NCBI GenBank assembly: GCA_033439255.1
Contig: CM065886.1
Span: forward strand, 1,240,001-1,304,000
Reading direction: 5' to 3'
DNA length: 64,000 nucleotides
Source: Hericium rajendrae
Lineage: Eukaryota; Basidiomycota; Agaricomycetes; Russulales; Hericiaceae
In this document: one piece after another, positions 45,825 to 58,615 of the stretch
Numbering within the stretch: the first letter of the stretch is position 1
How the letters are laid out: every line of letters begins with the position of its first letter
Program-made: the position numbers and the translations under genes
Notes under the pieces: model-generated
Database searches by the model: none
What the model was told of the DNA's origin: nothing
The model's input: the letters and a program-made list of their open reading frames with translations, nothing else

Positions 45825-46320
45825 GTTATACTCACTGGCAGGTATCACCTCTTGCGTAGTAAGGGCGATAGTGATCCGATGGCCTGTCTGGCGAGCTTAT
45901 TTAACTAAGGACAGGAAGTTAGAAGTGACTCGATGCTCGACAGCTGCCTAGATCTAACTTCAGCAAATGATTGGGGTGCGGAGGCTCGCTACTATTTTGT
46001 TCCGTTATGCAGAGCACTGATAACGACCGTCAGGGCCTTATTCCAGGGGTGCCAGAGCAGGCCAGAGCTCTTGCAAGTTGCAAGCAAGGGGAAGGAAGGC
46101 AGGCAAGAGGAGTCCAGACAGTCATTTGTCCACAGGCGCCTATTGAGCAGAGATAAGATAGTATGCTTTAGGCGCCGAGGCATCGGACACCCGATAGTGA
46201 CAGAACGCTTGTAAGTCTCTGTCCTTGACCTCACCGTCCACAACTTAGAAAGTTCAGTGCGCGTGAGTCAGGGGATAATAGACCTGTGAGTGGATTCAGA
46301 TATATTCGCCTGTTCCCTCG
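45825..46320. other. Divergent intergenic region
   Basis: About 500 bp between the oxidase start (-) and the SUZ12-like gene (+). It should contain both promoters. No motif stands out, and the short frames are unsupported. Confidence 0.5.
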
Positions 46321-48641
46321 TTGCATTGGACGCGTCCGCTGATCTCCGAGTCGTTCAATTCTGGTAGATCTGCCACGTCGATATCGTCCAAAACTTGTTC
46401 ACAACCATGTCAGATCGGGATAACAATGCAGGTGAACGACCCATTTTTGCCCGAAGGACAGGCGCGAGGGTGCTCTTGTCCAAGCAAGCACGAAACCATG
46501 CTGTTCCGCGCGGTCTTCCCCCCGGCGACCGAGGGATGGAACCTGCCAGAACTCCAGTTGTATCCACGGTACTTCTCTCCGACTGCTAGACCATCTTGCG
46601 AACGATACTGATGGATAGCCATGTACATCCTTAGGATCTATCACGCCTGAGACGTGAGACACTTTCAAATTGCTGTAATCTGAAATTTTACATCTTTTTT
46701 CCTCGTAATTTCCAGCGGCTGTCACGCCGGGCAATACGTCTTTTCAACGTATGATGACGAGTGAAAATCGCACCGCACAGGCAAACGTGCAGCGCGTGTC
46801 AAAAAGCGCTCCGCCTGGCTCACCTACCGCGCTGCGAGGCCAGAAGCGTCCAGCAGCCGATCGGCCGATCACTGCGCGGGCGACTGCTGGATATGTTCCT
46901 GCAAGGCGGATCTCGATGCGCCAGGATAACGCGTCTTATCAGATTCCTGGCCCGGCGAAGAAAACGTATCTGGGCCCTGGTTTCACGCTGAGACAGCGAA
47001 CCGAGGACGGTGACGAGGTCGACGCAACGCCAGAACGGTAAACGCGTTCATAATTCGCTATGACACCATGGCGTGCTGATGTCCTTCCAGTGGGTTTGCT
47101 ATCATAGGTGGCAGAGTCATTGGGAAAGCCGCCCGCAAGACGAAGGAGGGCGCTTCAGCAGGCACTCAGCTCGCGACAAAGTCTGCTCGTCCAGGTGCGC
47201 ATTTTCCCGGGGATCTTCAGCAGCTGAGCTGAAAGGGTGCAAAGTCGTCGTCGACATATCAAGTTCCAGCGATTCTGACGGCAGCGAACATGGATCGGAT
47301 AACTCGGCAGATGCCCTCGTTGCGGCCATCGAGGCGCTGACATTGCATGGCATGGAAGTAACGAGGACGCTGCCTTTCCTCCCGCGTAATGTGCGGAAAG
47401 GCTTCATCTTGCGCTGCGAGAGGAAAGGCATCTCCATGAGTCCCGCAGCTCCACCAAAGCAAGCAGTCACTGTTATCTGTCAGCGAGAGGACGAGGACGA
47501 CGATGCTGCATTTCGCGGGGAGATGACCGAGTGGCTTTGCCCCCTTTGCTCTTTCCATGGATCCTTCGAAACAAGGGATATGCTCACTGCTCACCTTCAG
47601 TGGGATCACTCAGAAGTGCATTTCGAGTGGAGTGATCGAGGTCCGGTAAGTCCGGACGAGACTCGGGTGTCGAAGTGGTTTAAATGACATCGCCTAGAAA
47701 ACGAACCTCAATGTAATGATACCCGACCTTAACTCAGATTCCAGCGACGATACCACATCAACCAGGTAAATTCGTCCTTATTTCATGTTGCACAGGGCGT
47801 TGAGGTTTTATAAGTTCTGGTAGCCGCTCTCCAACACCGATTCCACTGACTATCACCTCCGAGGACATCGTTGACGTTAAGCATCAGCTCACACACGTCG
47901 CCAGCCCATCTCGTGAAATGTCTACCGGACCACCACCGTCCGCCCGGTCTCCTTCTCCTCTTTCACTGAAACTTAAGTTCGAGGCTCGATCCGTTCGCAC
48001 CGAACCCGAAGAACATGCAGCGCGTCCTCCACCAGCAGCCGCAGTCGATCCGCGCCCAGGCGGCCCCGCCGCTCGCTGGCCATTTCTGCCAGCGTACACA
48101 GAAGGCGGGAACGACGTCTTTTACTCCTGCAGACCCGGTGGCGCGCGGCTGTACGATCTCATCGGGACGTTGCCCATGGAAGAATTCGGCCTCATGGGGT
48201 GGTCGGTCATTGAGCGCGAAGAGGAAATATTCGAGATGGATTCGATGCGGGATGAGGACAAGGTGATGTCTGCGCTGTGGCTTCGGTGGATAATGTTGCA
48301 TAGGTGCGTGCATACGACCATTGTTCTTGATTGTGACAAACGATGGATATGGCAATCCAGGAAGGAGTTCATCAGGAACTATCATAAAGGCGTGGAGTCG
48401 TTTGTCAAGTCTAATTTGAGGATGATCTACCTGGCAGCTGGGCGGTATGCTTTGCGAATATGGCTCCTGGTGTGTAGTATTCGGCCACCGACCTTCATTG
48501 TGATTTTGATCCTACGTATTACAGATGCTCCACAACCATAGGTTCCTGACGCCCCATGAGATGGCATTGATCTTGAAGCTTTACGATGGTCTTGTGGAGA
48601 AGCTGGAAGCTCCACAACAACCAACAAATACGGGGATGTGA
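46321..48641 (+). CDS. SUZ12-like Polycomb protein (zinc finger plus VEFS box)
   Basis: The 3' half is clear. A C2H2 finger CPLCSFHGSFETRDMLTAHL...H is followed by an acidic linker and, near the end, LYDLIGTLPMEEFGLMGWSV. Then the exons ending DKVMSALWLRWIMLHR, FIRNYHKGVESFVKSNLRMIYLAAG and MLHNRFLTPHEMALILKLYDGL join into a VEFS-type box. The stop is TGA 48639-48641. SUZ12 is the scaffold of PRC2, which methylates H3K27 for gene silencing. The 5' end is uncertain: candidate exons carry VNDPFLPEGQARGCSC (about 46430-46600) and GFTLRQRTEDGDEVDATPER (to 47039), and I could not fix the start codon. The protein is shorter than animal SUZ12. Confidence 0.65.
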
Positions 48642-48904
48642 ATGTGATTATTACTTCAATGCATGCTTTACTTTTGCTTCCTTCGCGTTCAGCCTTTTGC
48701 AGCGACTTTCGAGCAGCGCGGCGAGTGAGTGTTTCAAGGAAGAAAACGCGAGCGAATGTGGCACGTGCCTTGAGTGGAGGACCACGCGTTCATACGAGAA
48801 TACGATATGATAAATAGCGTTGACGCTGCTGAAATTGACGGAATCAGCTGAAGCCAGTCGCGAAATTCTGCCTACATCTGGACGGACCACTGGTCTACGT
48901 GACT

Positions 48905-49750
48905 CTCGTTTCATGGCATGCAGTGCCACAGCCACGGCAGGCTTCTCTGTTTCGCAGGTGTGTTCCTTAGTTCGTCTCCTTGCTGTGTTCTTATAGCCTC
49001 CATGTCTTGGGAAGCGTTTCATCGCGGATTGGACTTTAGGGCTACATCTTATCGTCAACGACCAAATGTAGGTATCCATCTACTGATGTCGGTCTCCGAC
49101 TCATTTCCGTTCCCCAAGATAGGTCGAGTGTCAGGTTAGACCTTCTTATCGTGGGAGTGACGAGTACGGAGACAGACTCCGCAGGATTTCCGTACGGCTT
49201 ATGGCCTTAAGACGCACTTATAACGATGCAGAGTACACTTTGATTCGAAGCGGCGGGGTGTCCTTGATACAAACTACGTGATGCTGCAGTGCTGCGGCTT
49301 GAGTAGATTTTCCTAGGTATAGCGTTCGTTGTCTATCACGAGGATATCCGCTGAAGCGCTATCCGTTTAGGTTTTGTTGTCCTTGAATCCGGCTCATTAC
49401 TCGATTGGAAATGTTCCAATAGGCTCTGAGGTCATGCACATGGCTCGCTGAGCTATCCTTGCTGGCCACTGGACCTGCATAGTCATTGATGCGTAGCCTG
49501 TGCTATGAACCGAAGCAATAGCTATGTGTTCTGCCCCCTTGATGATACTCTTTGCGATTGCGGTGATTTATTTGTCTCAGATACACTGACACAATTCCTC
49601 GTTTAAAGCTTTTGTGATCACGTCCACTCTCAACCCGTCTATCCACGGCACTTGTCAGATATATTTTCCTACCCTTAGCTAGACAGGGCGCAAATTGGTC
49701 AACGTCACATCGCCTTGGCATTTTCACAAAGGCTACAAGATTTAACAATG
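48905..49750 (+). repeat. Diverged upstream copy of the TPR-gene leader region
   Basis: It shares many phrases in order with 50490-51380: TCGGTTTCCGACTC.ATTCCGTT-type, GATAGGTC.AGTGTCAGG, TCGTGGGAG, CACGAGGA.ATCCGCTGA, GGTCGCTGAGCTATC and GCTATGTGT. It ends just where the TPR start codon would be (ACAATGGCAAGG against GCAATGGCTTTT). The gene body is missing, so this is a promoter-plus-leader remnant of a tandem duplication. Confidence 0.65.
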
Positions 49751-50489
49751 GCAAGGAGCAAGAACAGACAAGATTGAATGCGCTTTATAATCTACTTATA
49801 TCAGTAGGCCTATGGCAGATTCGGTATCTATCTTCTTCAGTATCCGGGGCGTAGCAGTTGCTCGACGTCCACGAAGAGTCGTACGTCGACGTGTACTCCA
49901 TTGAACAGTTTGCTGCGAAGTTCAAGTATTGGCAAGAACGATGCAGCGGCAGCGCCGCCTTCAGGGACTCTTCACGGCATCTTCCGATTGTAGAGTCGCG
50001 GCCAACTTCGGAGCTTCATCTTCCTTCCTTCGACTTTGAACTACGTTGGACATCCCAATCTTCATCATTTCTCTAAGCTGAAAATGAATCTGCTATGTAT
50101 TCTATGCTGACGTCAATTCTTGGATATTGTCAACTGTATTTCGCTTCACTTGCAGCAACTGAAGTTGAACTGACGCGTCAACTCGCTCATGACGCTTATC
50201 GGCTTAGGTCCTGTCAACAGATTTTTCCAAATGTCTGGAGGCGGACATGAGAGGAACGATAGTTGATCTCGTATATATCAAGCTGATTTAATTAAAAGCG
50301 CAACTTTCCCTCCCGCAAGCCTCTTAGTACGTCCTTTCGGACAAATTGGGTCTGAGCAGAAACATACGCTGACTTTGGTATCAGGTATAGATAGATGGCG
50401 TCAATGCCGGTACAATCCATGAAATGATACGAAGCTAATCGCGGAGTCCTCTCTTGGTTCCCCTTGCCTCTGAATAGACTACCTTTTAT

Positions 50490-51377
50490 GTGGTTCTGGT
50501 CACTGCATACAGTACCACAGCCAGGCAGGGCTTCTCCATTCTATGGATCTCATGTCTTCTGTTGTTTTGATTCTTGGTGAGTCGTACTGAACAAGCACAG
50601 CAGCCGAGGTAGCCTCGATAGGTCACCTGTGTCGTACCCGCGCTGTATTCTCACAGCCTCTATGTTTCAGCAGATGCGTCATCACGGATTAGACAGGCTT
50701 CAATTATCTCGGAGGGCTCCATCTGATCGTTGATGATCTCAATGTCAAATCAATGCGGCCAGCTATGGATTCGGTTTCCGACTCGATTCCGTTTCCTAGG
50801 ATAGGTCAAGTGTCAGGATAGGTACTTTTTTCACGTTCCTGTCGTGGGAGAACGGAGTACGGGGGGACAGACTAGGACGCGCCGTACAGTCATAAGACGC
50901 TTTTATGATGATGAAGAGCACGCTGTAAGTCGAAGTGGCGGGTTGTCTCGTCAACAGCGGGCGCTGCACTGCCCCAATGCAGATAGGCCCTTCACGACTT
51001 CGGCGTTAGTCGTTTGTCACGAGGAGATCCGCTGAGTATCTATTTGCTTAATTAGGTCTTGTTGCCCTTCAGTTCGGCTCACGTCTCGGCGGGACTTGTT
51101 CCGATAGGTTCTGAATTCACGGGTCGCTGAGCTATCTTTGTTCCCTCTGGACAATTGATGCATAGCTTATGGCACGAATCGAGGAACAGGCTATGTGTCC
51201 CACCAACTTGGCGTCTCTGCGATGACTTACTCCTCTCGGATGCACTGATACGGTTCCTAGTATAAAGCTCCTCTGATCCCGTCCACTGTCGATGCTCTAC
51301 CCACGACGCTCATCAGACATTCTCGCCTGGACTGGCTATTATATCATCCTAATATTCTCGCAAAAGCAACATTAGCA
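50490..51377 (+). repeat. Leader and promoter region of the TPR gene, duplicated
   Basis: The active-gene partner of 48905-49750; it ends at the TPR start codon at 51378. Conservation across nearly 900 bp of apparently non-coding DNA, with many substitutions and small gaps, indicates an old duplication rather than a recent one. Confidence 0.6.
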
Positions 51378-53382
51378 ATGGCTTTTGGATTCGCTCCCAG
51401 GGATTTCATTGATCTCGCTGTGGCAGTCAAGGCCAGAATCGACCAGGTATGCTTCAGCAACTGGAGGATTTCCATATTATGTTGAACATCACCTTGTAGG
51501 CAGCGGATAACCAGGAGGACTTAAAGGGCCTGGCCAAGGAAGTACACGCCGATATCGATATCTTGGAGCAATGCCTATCGCAACGAAAACCCAAGGACGG
51601 GTGTCATTCCAAGTATCGTGAGTGTCTGAAGGAATTAAAGAGGTGTGTGCCTTTCCCTCTTGAATATCTTCTTATTACCGACACGATATGCAGAGACCTA
51701 CGTGGATTCTTGGATCGGTGCGAGGCGCTGGTCGTGACCGCCCCTCTGAGTTCATGGAATGGTATTAGGCAGAGAGCACTTGGCCTTGCTCAAACAGGCT
51801 CTGTTCGGAAGGAGATCGAGACCCTTCATCAAAACATCAAGGCTCGATACAGGCGGTTAAATGTAAGTCGTTATCCGAGGACTCGGTTCACTGAGGCGTG
51901 CTCTGACGGTGATATCAGCTTTTGGGACAAGCCCTTATGTACTCCGAACAAGCTCGCGGGCACCAGGAAATTGTGGAAGAATTACGTTTAATACGTGCTG
52001 ACCTGAAGAGGTCTGGGACTCACGGCAGCGCACCATCCGATTCTTCGAGCACGAAGCGACCGAAGAATACTGATCAGGAACAGGAGAAAGGGTCGTCGTT
52101 GACGAAAAAGGTATGTCGTAGGCCGATCTTTGACGTGGATACACTTCTAATGCTTGATGTGTCGCAGAGATCCCAAAAGAAAGGATACGTAGCTGTGGTG
52201 AAGGAGAAGCTTCTAGTACCAACAGCACACAGATACGGGCCATCTTCAGTGCTGCGATGCTTGCGCTTTGTCCGTTTCCTCCGAGACAGCTCAAGGTCTC
52301 ATGACGGCGGTCGGCATTCGTTCAGGATTTGTACCGGCGCCTTTGCTGGAGAAATGGAGGCATTGTCTAGGTCCCTCCGCGGCACAGGCTATGCTGGGGA
52401 TATTTTGAAGCACTTAGTAAAGGTCAACCGGAGGCTGGCCATAGAAGATCCTTCTGTCTACCGAGATCGACTAGCATCAAGTCTCGACGACTATGGTACT
52501 CTTCTCATCAAAGCGGGCTCTCCCCCAGCGGGGGCTGTCGAGACGTTGGAGGAGGCCGTTGAGATTTACAAAGGCCTCGTTGTTGGCGACCCTATAAACT
52601 TCGCCGAGCCCCTGGCCGCTGCTCTTCACAACCTTTCTGTAATTCTTCTTGTCGACCACCGGCCGGTCTATGCCTTGGAATGCAGCCAACGCGCAGCAGA
52701 GACCATTCGACCACTTGCCAACGAGGGTCCTGACCGGTTTAAGCCTGTCCTGGTCACATACTTGACCAATTACTATCACGCTCTATCCAAGCTGGAGCGG
52801 TTCAAAGACGGCGCCTCGGTTCTGCAGGAGATGGCGAAGATACAGGAGCAGCTTTCTCGGAAGGATCGACGTCGCCACGAGCCCGCTCTCGCGGATACCC
52901 ACGCCCAGCTAGCTCATGTCTACCGACGTTTGGGCGACGATAGACGTGCTCGATCATCTATCGAGCGCGCTGTCAATATTACGAAGACCCACGCACACGT
53001 CCCAGATCCGCCTCTTGCAATCCAGAAGAACTTGTCGAGCTACCTGAACACGTATTTCGATATGATCAGGACCGCAGACGAGCAGCGGGCGCTCAAGGTC
53101 ATTGCGGAGCTCGTCGAGGTCCGGCGGGGCCTTTCTCACAGGGATTATCACTACAAAGCACAGCTTGGTATCGCGTTACACAATTATGCAACCCATCTAC
53201 GCCGTCTAGGGAAAAATGTCGAGGCGAAGGAGATGGCCGAGGACGCAGTGCGGGTCAGGCAATCCATTCCGGTTCCGAAGGACACCTCTGCGGCGGAGAA
53301 CATCAAGTTGAGCATCGCAGCTTCGAGGAGATTGAAGGATAGCATTGAACGGGACCTACAGTCCGCGAAGAAGGGCGGATGA
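51378..53382 (+). CDS. TPR protein with N-terminal helical domain (paralogue A)
   Basis: Exons 51378-51446, 51500-51642, 51694-51862, 51919-52110 and 52168-53382 give 595 residues. Residues 1-140 are predicted mostly helical (MAFGFAPRDFIDLAVAVKAR, DLKGLAKEVHADIDILEQCL) and recall the N-terminal helical domains placed ahead of fungal NACHT/TPR signalling proteins; this is a resemblance only. From about residue 250 come tetratricopeptide-type repeats (LDDYGTLLIKAG, AVETLEEAVEIYKGLV, LAAALHNLSVILL, LADTHAQLAHVYRRLGD, LHNYATHLRRLGKN). No nucleotide-binding or catalytic domain is present. A diverged paralogue lies at 58616-60806 in the opposite orientation, with an identical first-exon length. Confidence 0.8.
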
Positions 53383-54458
53383 TGACGTCTATCCAACACG
53401 AAGGTGGCTGGTTTGGTGGTCGGCGACTACAGATGCATTTGAGCTTTCACTGCTCAGAACAGACACTCATAGGTCTCTTTCGAGAAAGCGGCGCGACGAG
53501 TTCCATGCCTAGGATCCTTTGCAGGCCGGACGGGGTCTGGTCGCGCCAAGGACGATTTCGTGTTCATTGATATCCGAAAGATATGCGACATGCGGAGGCT
53601 ACTATATGATAGTCATTCTGCTTACTGCTCTGATATACGATTAGCCACAGGCTTATAGGCTCATGTACAGTACTCACCTGTTTAGTACTTAGTGTCCGCG
53701 AGGTGCCAACGATTAATAGCGATTTAGCGATTACGATTTTGGAGAGGTGCCGCCGTTGTTGTGACGTCCTTCCTGCCGAACTCACTTAGCGCGAACAATT
53801 GTACCCTCCCCGCCTCGTTGTGTTCTAGAGACTCGGTCACCAGCCTAGAACAATTGTACAACACAGGACATCCTGTGCTGTGTTGTGGGTGGTCACTGGT
53901 CTCTAGAAAAAATTGTGATTCGAATAGGTAAAGGGGCTTGAAAAAGTACAAGTACGGCGTGGTTCATGCAGTTGAAGACAGCAATCCTAAATCTGATATT
54001 AGAGAGCCTTCGCAACTGACCGACTCCGACTCCGACTCGACTAGGGGTGTGCCGAGTTCGACTGGGATGCCGTTGTAAGCAGCTGTGGATGGAACAGTAG
54101 AGCAACTAATGGAGCCTAGGTTTCAACTAGCTGGGTTCGAGTCGAAGCGCTGCAAAAACTCTATTCAGACTAACAATTCTGGATCAGTCATACAGCGATA
54201 TAGCGACCGCATTGCTGTAACGAGCTGGTGCCTTCCACGATGAGCATAATTGGAATCTCTTAACACCATTTCCAAGGGCACCTATAGAAGCACAGGTAGC
54301 ATCAGCAGAGCCACAAAAACAAACGCTACCGCGCGTCTGGCATGGATCATTTGCGGTTGCCGTTCAGCAGTCCCACACCAATAAAGAACATTATACACTT
54401 AGACCAAGATCCAAAACAGATACGAGCAGCTACGCTAACAGCGACAAGACTACGATAA
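53383..54458. other. Intergenic region with a (CCGACT) microsatellite
   Basis: No gene is supported. A short CCGACT repeat sits at about 54019-54038. The inverted phrase GAACAATTGTA/ACAATTGTACAACAC near 53800-53860 forms a weak palindrome. The region contains the 3' flanks of the two convergent neighbours. Confidence 0.5.
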
Positions 54459-55992
54459 TCAAGCAGGGGGCGGGGGCGGCGCAGGTTCGCCAGGCGGCGC
54501 GGGGGCGGCGGTACCGGTACCCCCCGGAGACGCCCCGTAGCCTTGCTGCCCCTGCTGCGCGTAGTATTGGGCATACTGCGACATCTGACTCGCCTGCCAT
54601 TCCTTGAATTGTGGGGAGGTCACGTCGTAGCCATACGCAGCCCTGAAAACAATGTCAGAATGGCAAAAATATTAAGGGGTTGAATGGCTCACCAGTAGGC
54701 GGCATAAGCGTCTTGATCGGAAGCTGCAGGAGGTGAACCTCCCGGTTGCCCAGTGCCGTCTGATGGAGGCGGAGGGGGCTGATCACCGGGCGGAGGAGGG
54801 GGTGCTCCCGATGGCGGCGGTGGATTGTAACCCTGCTAGAAGTTAGCGAGGGTTAAACACAACGTCGCGACGGAATGCCAAATTCGGATCGAGAAAACAC
54901 ATGATGCAATACATACACTCATGGCGCTACTATACGCAGCATATTGAGCTTGGGCCTGGTGGAGCTCCATCTGCTGCTGGTGCACGACGACTTTGACCTT
55001 CGCGTGTTCATTGCGGACGACTTCGAGGAGATCCTCTGTCAGGACTTTGGCACGGGCGACTTGACCCTCGTCCGGCCCCCTGTTTTGGGCGGTTAGATTG
55101 AGAGTGCAGAAACCTGCAGAAAAAGCTCACGTTATGTGTATGTGCATTGGCTCGTCAGACTCCCGGCCGGTCTCCTGATCCACAAACCCGGACCCTTGGC
55201 CTTTGATTTGGACACGTGTGCCCGTCTCCTGCTGGATGTACTTGACAAACATGCCCTGGATTCCGAGTTTTACCATTTTGAACCGAGAACAGGCCTGAAA
55301 TAACGCACCTGAGGACCGACTACCTTGGCACGGACATTGAAATTACGGATGGATTCGAGACCGACAGGTAGCTTCTCTTCGGGCCATTTTCGCTGGTGCA
55401 CGGTCAGAACATACTGAACAGAGAGCACAGAGTAACAAACATACCCGTTCCCTCCTTGCATCCTTCTTATCCTCAACCAACGACCCCATGTCGATAGAAA
55501 TGAGCTCATTGACTTTGTCAATAGCTTTTTGGAGGATTTCGGGAGTAGTTGCTGTAATATGCAAGTACAGCGGAGGGTCCTTTTCAGTGGCCTTGGAGCG
55601 GTCCGGATACCAAACACCCTTCGTGCTGACAGACCCGCCAGTCTCATCGTGGATCTGTCGTGCCGTTAGACGAATGCTCCCCAGCCAGAATAAGCAGCAC
55701 ACACCTGCTGTTGCGTCGACCCCTTCGTCAACATATACCGATTCCTCACATCGTTGATGTCAATATCATGCGTGAAGTCCCCATCGTGAAGATCCTTAGA
55801 TCCAGGCGTCAAACTACCACTAGCCGCTGCTCCGTTGAATTGTGCGGCAATTTTGGCCGCGATAGCTGCTGCAGCGGCTGCTGCTGACGATGCGCTCTTG
55901 CCTTCATCGACTTTGGCGACTTTGACTGGTGCATCGCCGTCGACTGGAGACCCTTCGGGACCTGCTTGGTCCCATTTGCGTTTTGACGACAT
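54459..55992 (-). CDS. KH-domain splicing factor (KHDC4-like)
   Basis: It starts MSSKRKWDQAGPEGSPVDGD at 55992 and ends at TGA 54461-54459, with about six exons. After an alanine-rich stretch (SSAAAAAAAIAAKIAAQFNG) come the KHDC4-type block HDIDINDVRNRYMLTKG(ST), a first KH-like unit (IHDETGGSVSTKGVWYPDRS, LYLHITATTPEILQKAIDKV) and a second (RAKVVGPQGMFVKYIQQETGTRVQIKGQGSGF). The C-terminus is Pro/Gly/Gln/Tyr-rich (YNPPPPSGAPPPP, AAYGYDVTSPQFKEWQAS). Human KHDC4 (BLOM7) binds RNA and helps 5' splice-site choice. The nuclear role is inferred from the family. Confidence 0.82.
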
Positions 55993-56316
55993 CGAGGTGG
56001 ATGAGTGAGCTCGAGGAACAGATGCAGTGGCTGAGACGGCTGCAAGCGCGTCAGCTGAATTTCTCTCCGGAATTGGCGCAAAGTTTACCCAAGTTGACTC
56101 AGAGTTGAGTAATTGGTCCCAGAGATCTACTGAAAAAGGACAAAGTGTATCTAGTTCCGTGCTCAAATGGTATGTGCGAATCTACTGACTGCTCGAATCG
56201 ACTTCAACTTTGTACTCATCCGAGTCACCATCTGACTGATTGTCTACACTTTCAACGTCAACTGATGCGTAGTGTTCATATCATGGTATCTATTGGATCG
56301 TTTCTCTTACATCTAA

Positions 56317-57879
56317 TTACTCTGGTTTCACAGCAATCTTGACGGCGCCGCGGCTGTTCATCTTGTCCAGCGCCTGCTCATATTCCTCGATGCGAAAGAT
56401 GTCAGTGATCTGTAAACAGCCTAGGGTTAATGCTTCTTGTTTCAAGGCCATTCAATGTGCACACACCATTCCCTTGACGCTGATTTTTCTGCTCTCCAAG
56501 TAGGCAACAGCACGAGGAAAACAATGCATTTGTGCGAATGAACCAATGATCTGTGAAACATCGTTGAGCAAGATCCTTGATTCAAACAAGGAAGAACCGA
56601 CGTTAATTTCATCGGCGAAAATCTTAGAAGGTGACCAATGCACGAGGGCGGCGTTATCGTAGACACCATAGATAAGTAACTTCCCGCCTCTCCGAACGTA
56701 GTCAATCGACTGGTTCGCAACCTTCTCTGATCCCGTAGCCTCGACCTGCAAAAGACGCATCAAGTAACAGTCTACAAATTCTGGTTTCGACGTTACCACA
56801 ATGTCAAAGCCATACGGATGATCTTTCTTGATCTGCTTCCATTGAGCTTCAGGGTTCGTCCTGTCAAGCTCGATATACGCGTCGCCCGCGTCGAGCTGCT
56901 TGGCCACCTCCGTTTTGATGCCTTTGTTCGCAGCAATTACAACTTTAGAAGCGCCATTCAACTTCAGCAGTTGGGCCAGGACGAGACCCGTTGGGCCCGC
57001 GCCGATAATAAGTACTTCGACACCCAGGGAGGCATTCAACTTGTCCATGCCGTGAATGGCACAAGCGGTCGGTTCGACCAGTGTAGCTTCCTCGTCGGTG
57101 AGATTGTGTATCTTGTACACTTTCTTGGCTTCGCTAAACGTAGATGACGTTAGAAAGAAACATGAATATTGAACGGGTCGTTTTGTTGGCGGTACTAACA
57201 AGACGACGTATTCAGCAAAACCGCCAGCCATGCTGACCCCCCGACCAAGGTAATTCTCGCACAGAAGAGGCCGACCTCTGCGGCAATAGAAGCAATTTTC
57301 GCACTGACCCAGGACATCAATGGTCGGTGCGAACGAGAGATAGAACAAAAAAAAAGAATAAGCGCACCACGACGCTTGGATCCGCCACGACTCGATCTTC
57401 TACTGCAAAGTCCTTGGTATTCTTCCCAACTCGCGCGACCTTGCCAACGACTTCATGCCCGGGAATCAACTTCAAAGTCGAGACCGAATCAACACGTGCG
57501 ACAAGCCCCAACATTTTTAGCAACACTGACGGGAAAAGTGGCGATGAATTCACCGCCGTGAATATGGGAGTCAGTGCCGCATATACCTGCGGTGGCGTAA
57601 GTTCACAATTCCACTCTGCGATGTTATTGAAGTGACGTTTTACCACAGCTAGAAACTGGACATCGACAGCAGGTCTGTGTTATTTTGGCTGGCACAATTG
57701 CAGATGATGAGGGTCGCACCCTTAATTAAGATCTCATCGTCGCCGATCTGAGGAATAGGAACCTCGCGAACTTCAAAGTTTTTCGGCTACGTTGCTTCGT
57801 TATCACAATGGACCGTGATCCATCGAGAGAAGGTACGTGCAGCATGGTAGTAGAGAGCTTTCATGGTTTCGGCTGCCAT
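56317..57879 (-). CDS. Zinc alcohol/arabinitol dehydrogenase-type gene with early stop (copy 1)
   Basis: The start MAAETMKALYYHAA at 57879 is followed by an in-frame TAG at 57789-57787 (codon 31), before NFEVREVPIPQIGDDEILIK. Downstream exons splice well: CGTDSHIHGGE, GHEVVGKVARVGKNTKDF, CENCFYCRRGRPLLCEN (structural zinc cysteines), LIIGAGPTGLVLAQLLKLNG (NAD(P) loop), IDYVRRGGKLLIYGVY, and the last exon ITDIFRIEEYEQALDKMNSRG ending at TAA 56319-56317. The order matches the NADP-linked D-arabinitol dehydrogenase branch of the medium-chain family. The stop can be avoided only by an intron of about 27 nt, which is too short, so this is either a pseudogene or a sequencing difference. Confidence 0.7.
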
Positions 57880-58165
57880 GTCTGAGCAAACTGGTGAAGA
57901 GAATCTGGAGAGGAATGTCGATGTCGATTTGGGAGCTGTCCAGGTAAGATGTCGCTGGAAAACACGGGAAAAGTCAGTTGAAGTTCGCGGGATACCTGGA
58001 AGTCAGACTTCAAGACGGTAGATGGCGGTCAAGATAACAAATCTTTACTGAACAGTTTTATTGGCATGACGGTTTACTTTCTACTGCAATGGCTTCGAAA
58101 TGGAGAGTCATTTGACTTCCGCCCGGAAATTCGGCCCGGTCGGGCCAACGTACGAAACTCGATAT
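56557..58165. repeat. Duplicated dehydrogenase block, copy 1
   Basis: This stretch matches 61333-62880 in direct orientation. The match covers most of the gene and its upstream region to the phrase GACTTCCGCCCGGAAATTCG near 58118. The coding part is more alike than the flanks. Confidence 0.7.
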
Positions 58166-58615
58166 CCTCCCATTCCCGAACTTAATCCCGGAGGGTAAGT
58201 ACGTATGGTATGCGCAGACTTTCAAGATGATATAACATGGGTAATGGGGCAGAGGTAATGGCTAAGTAATGTTGGATAAGTACATCGCGTCTGCCGCAGA
58301 TCGCGACCGGTTTGTCATGGATCCAAAAACATGAAGTTGGAATCCCTGTATGGAATCCCTGTGCGACCAAGAACAAGTGCCCGACAAGAACGACCAGCCC
58401 TGGGGGGGGGGGGAATAGTCTGCGAAGCACGGGATCCATGTTTTCAGTAGCGTAATGGCTAGCGGACTAGGCAAAGGTACGCTGCGAGCACTGATGCGCT
58501 GAAATTTCAGCTATTGGGAAGTGACCAAGCTAATAATGAACTGTCGAGATGGGCTTCAGTCCTGCTTCGAGTGATGCAAGGAGGATAGAAGCTCACCTAG
58601 GTGACCCTTCTCGAG
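57880..58615. other. Intergenic region with a 12-G run
   Basis: The first 290 bp belong to the duplicated block, upstream of copy 1. The rest has no gene; a run of about 12 G near 58402 is a likely sequencing or assembly weak spot. Confidence 0.5.

Larger units (their letters stand above)
48642..51377. other. Gene-free region with a duplicated promoter block
   Basis: 2.7 kb without a supported gene. The stretch 48905-49750 is a diverged direct copy of 50490-51380, the region leading up to the TPR gene. Between them (49800-50480) lies AT-rich DNA with no feature I recognise. Confidence 0.55.

Noticed and set aside
54120-54165. A B-box-like GGTTCGAGTC suggesting a tRNA
   Set aside because: No matching A box or cloverleaf could be built around it.
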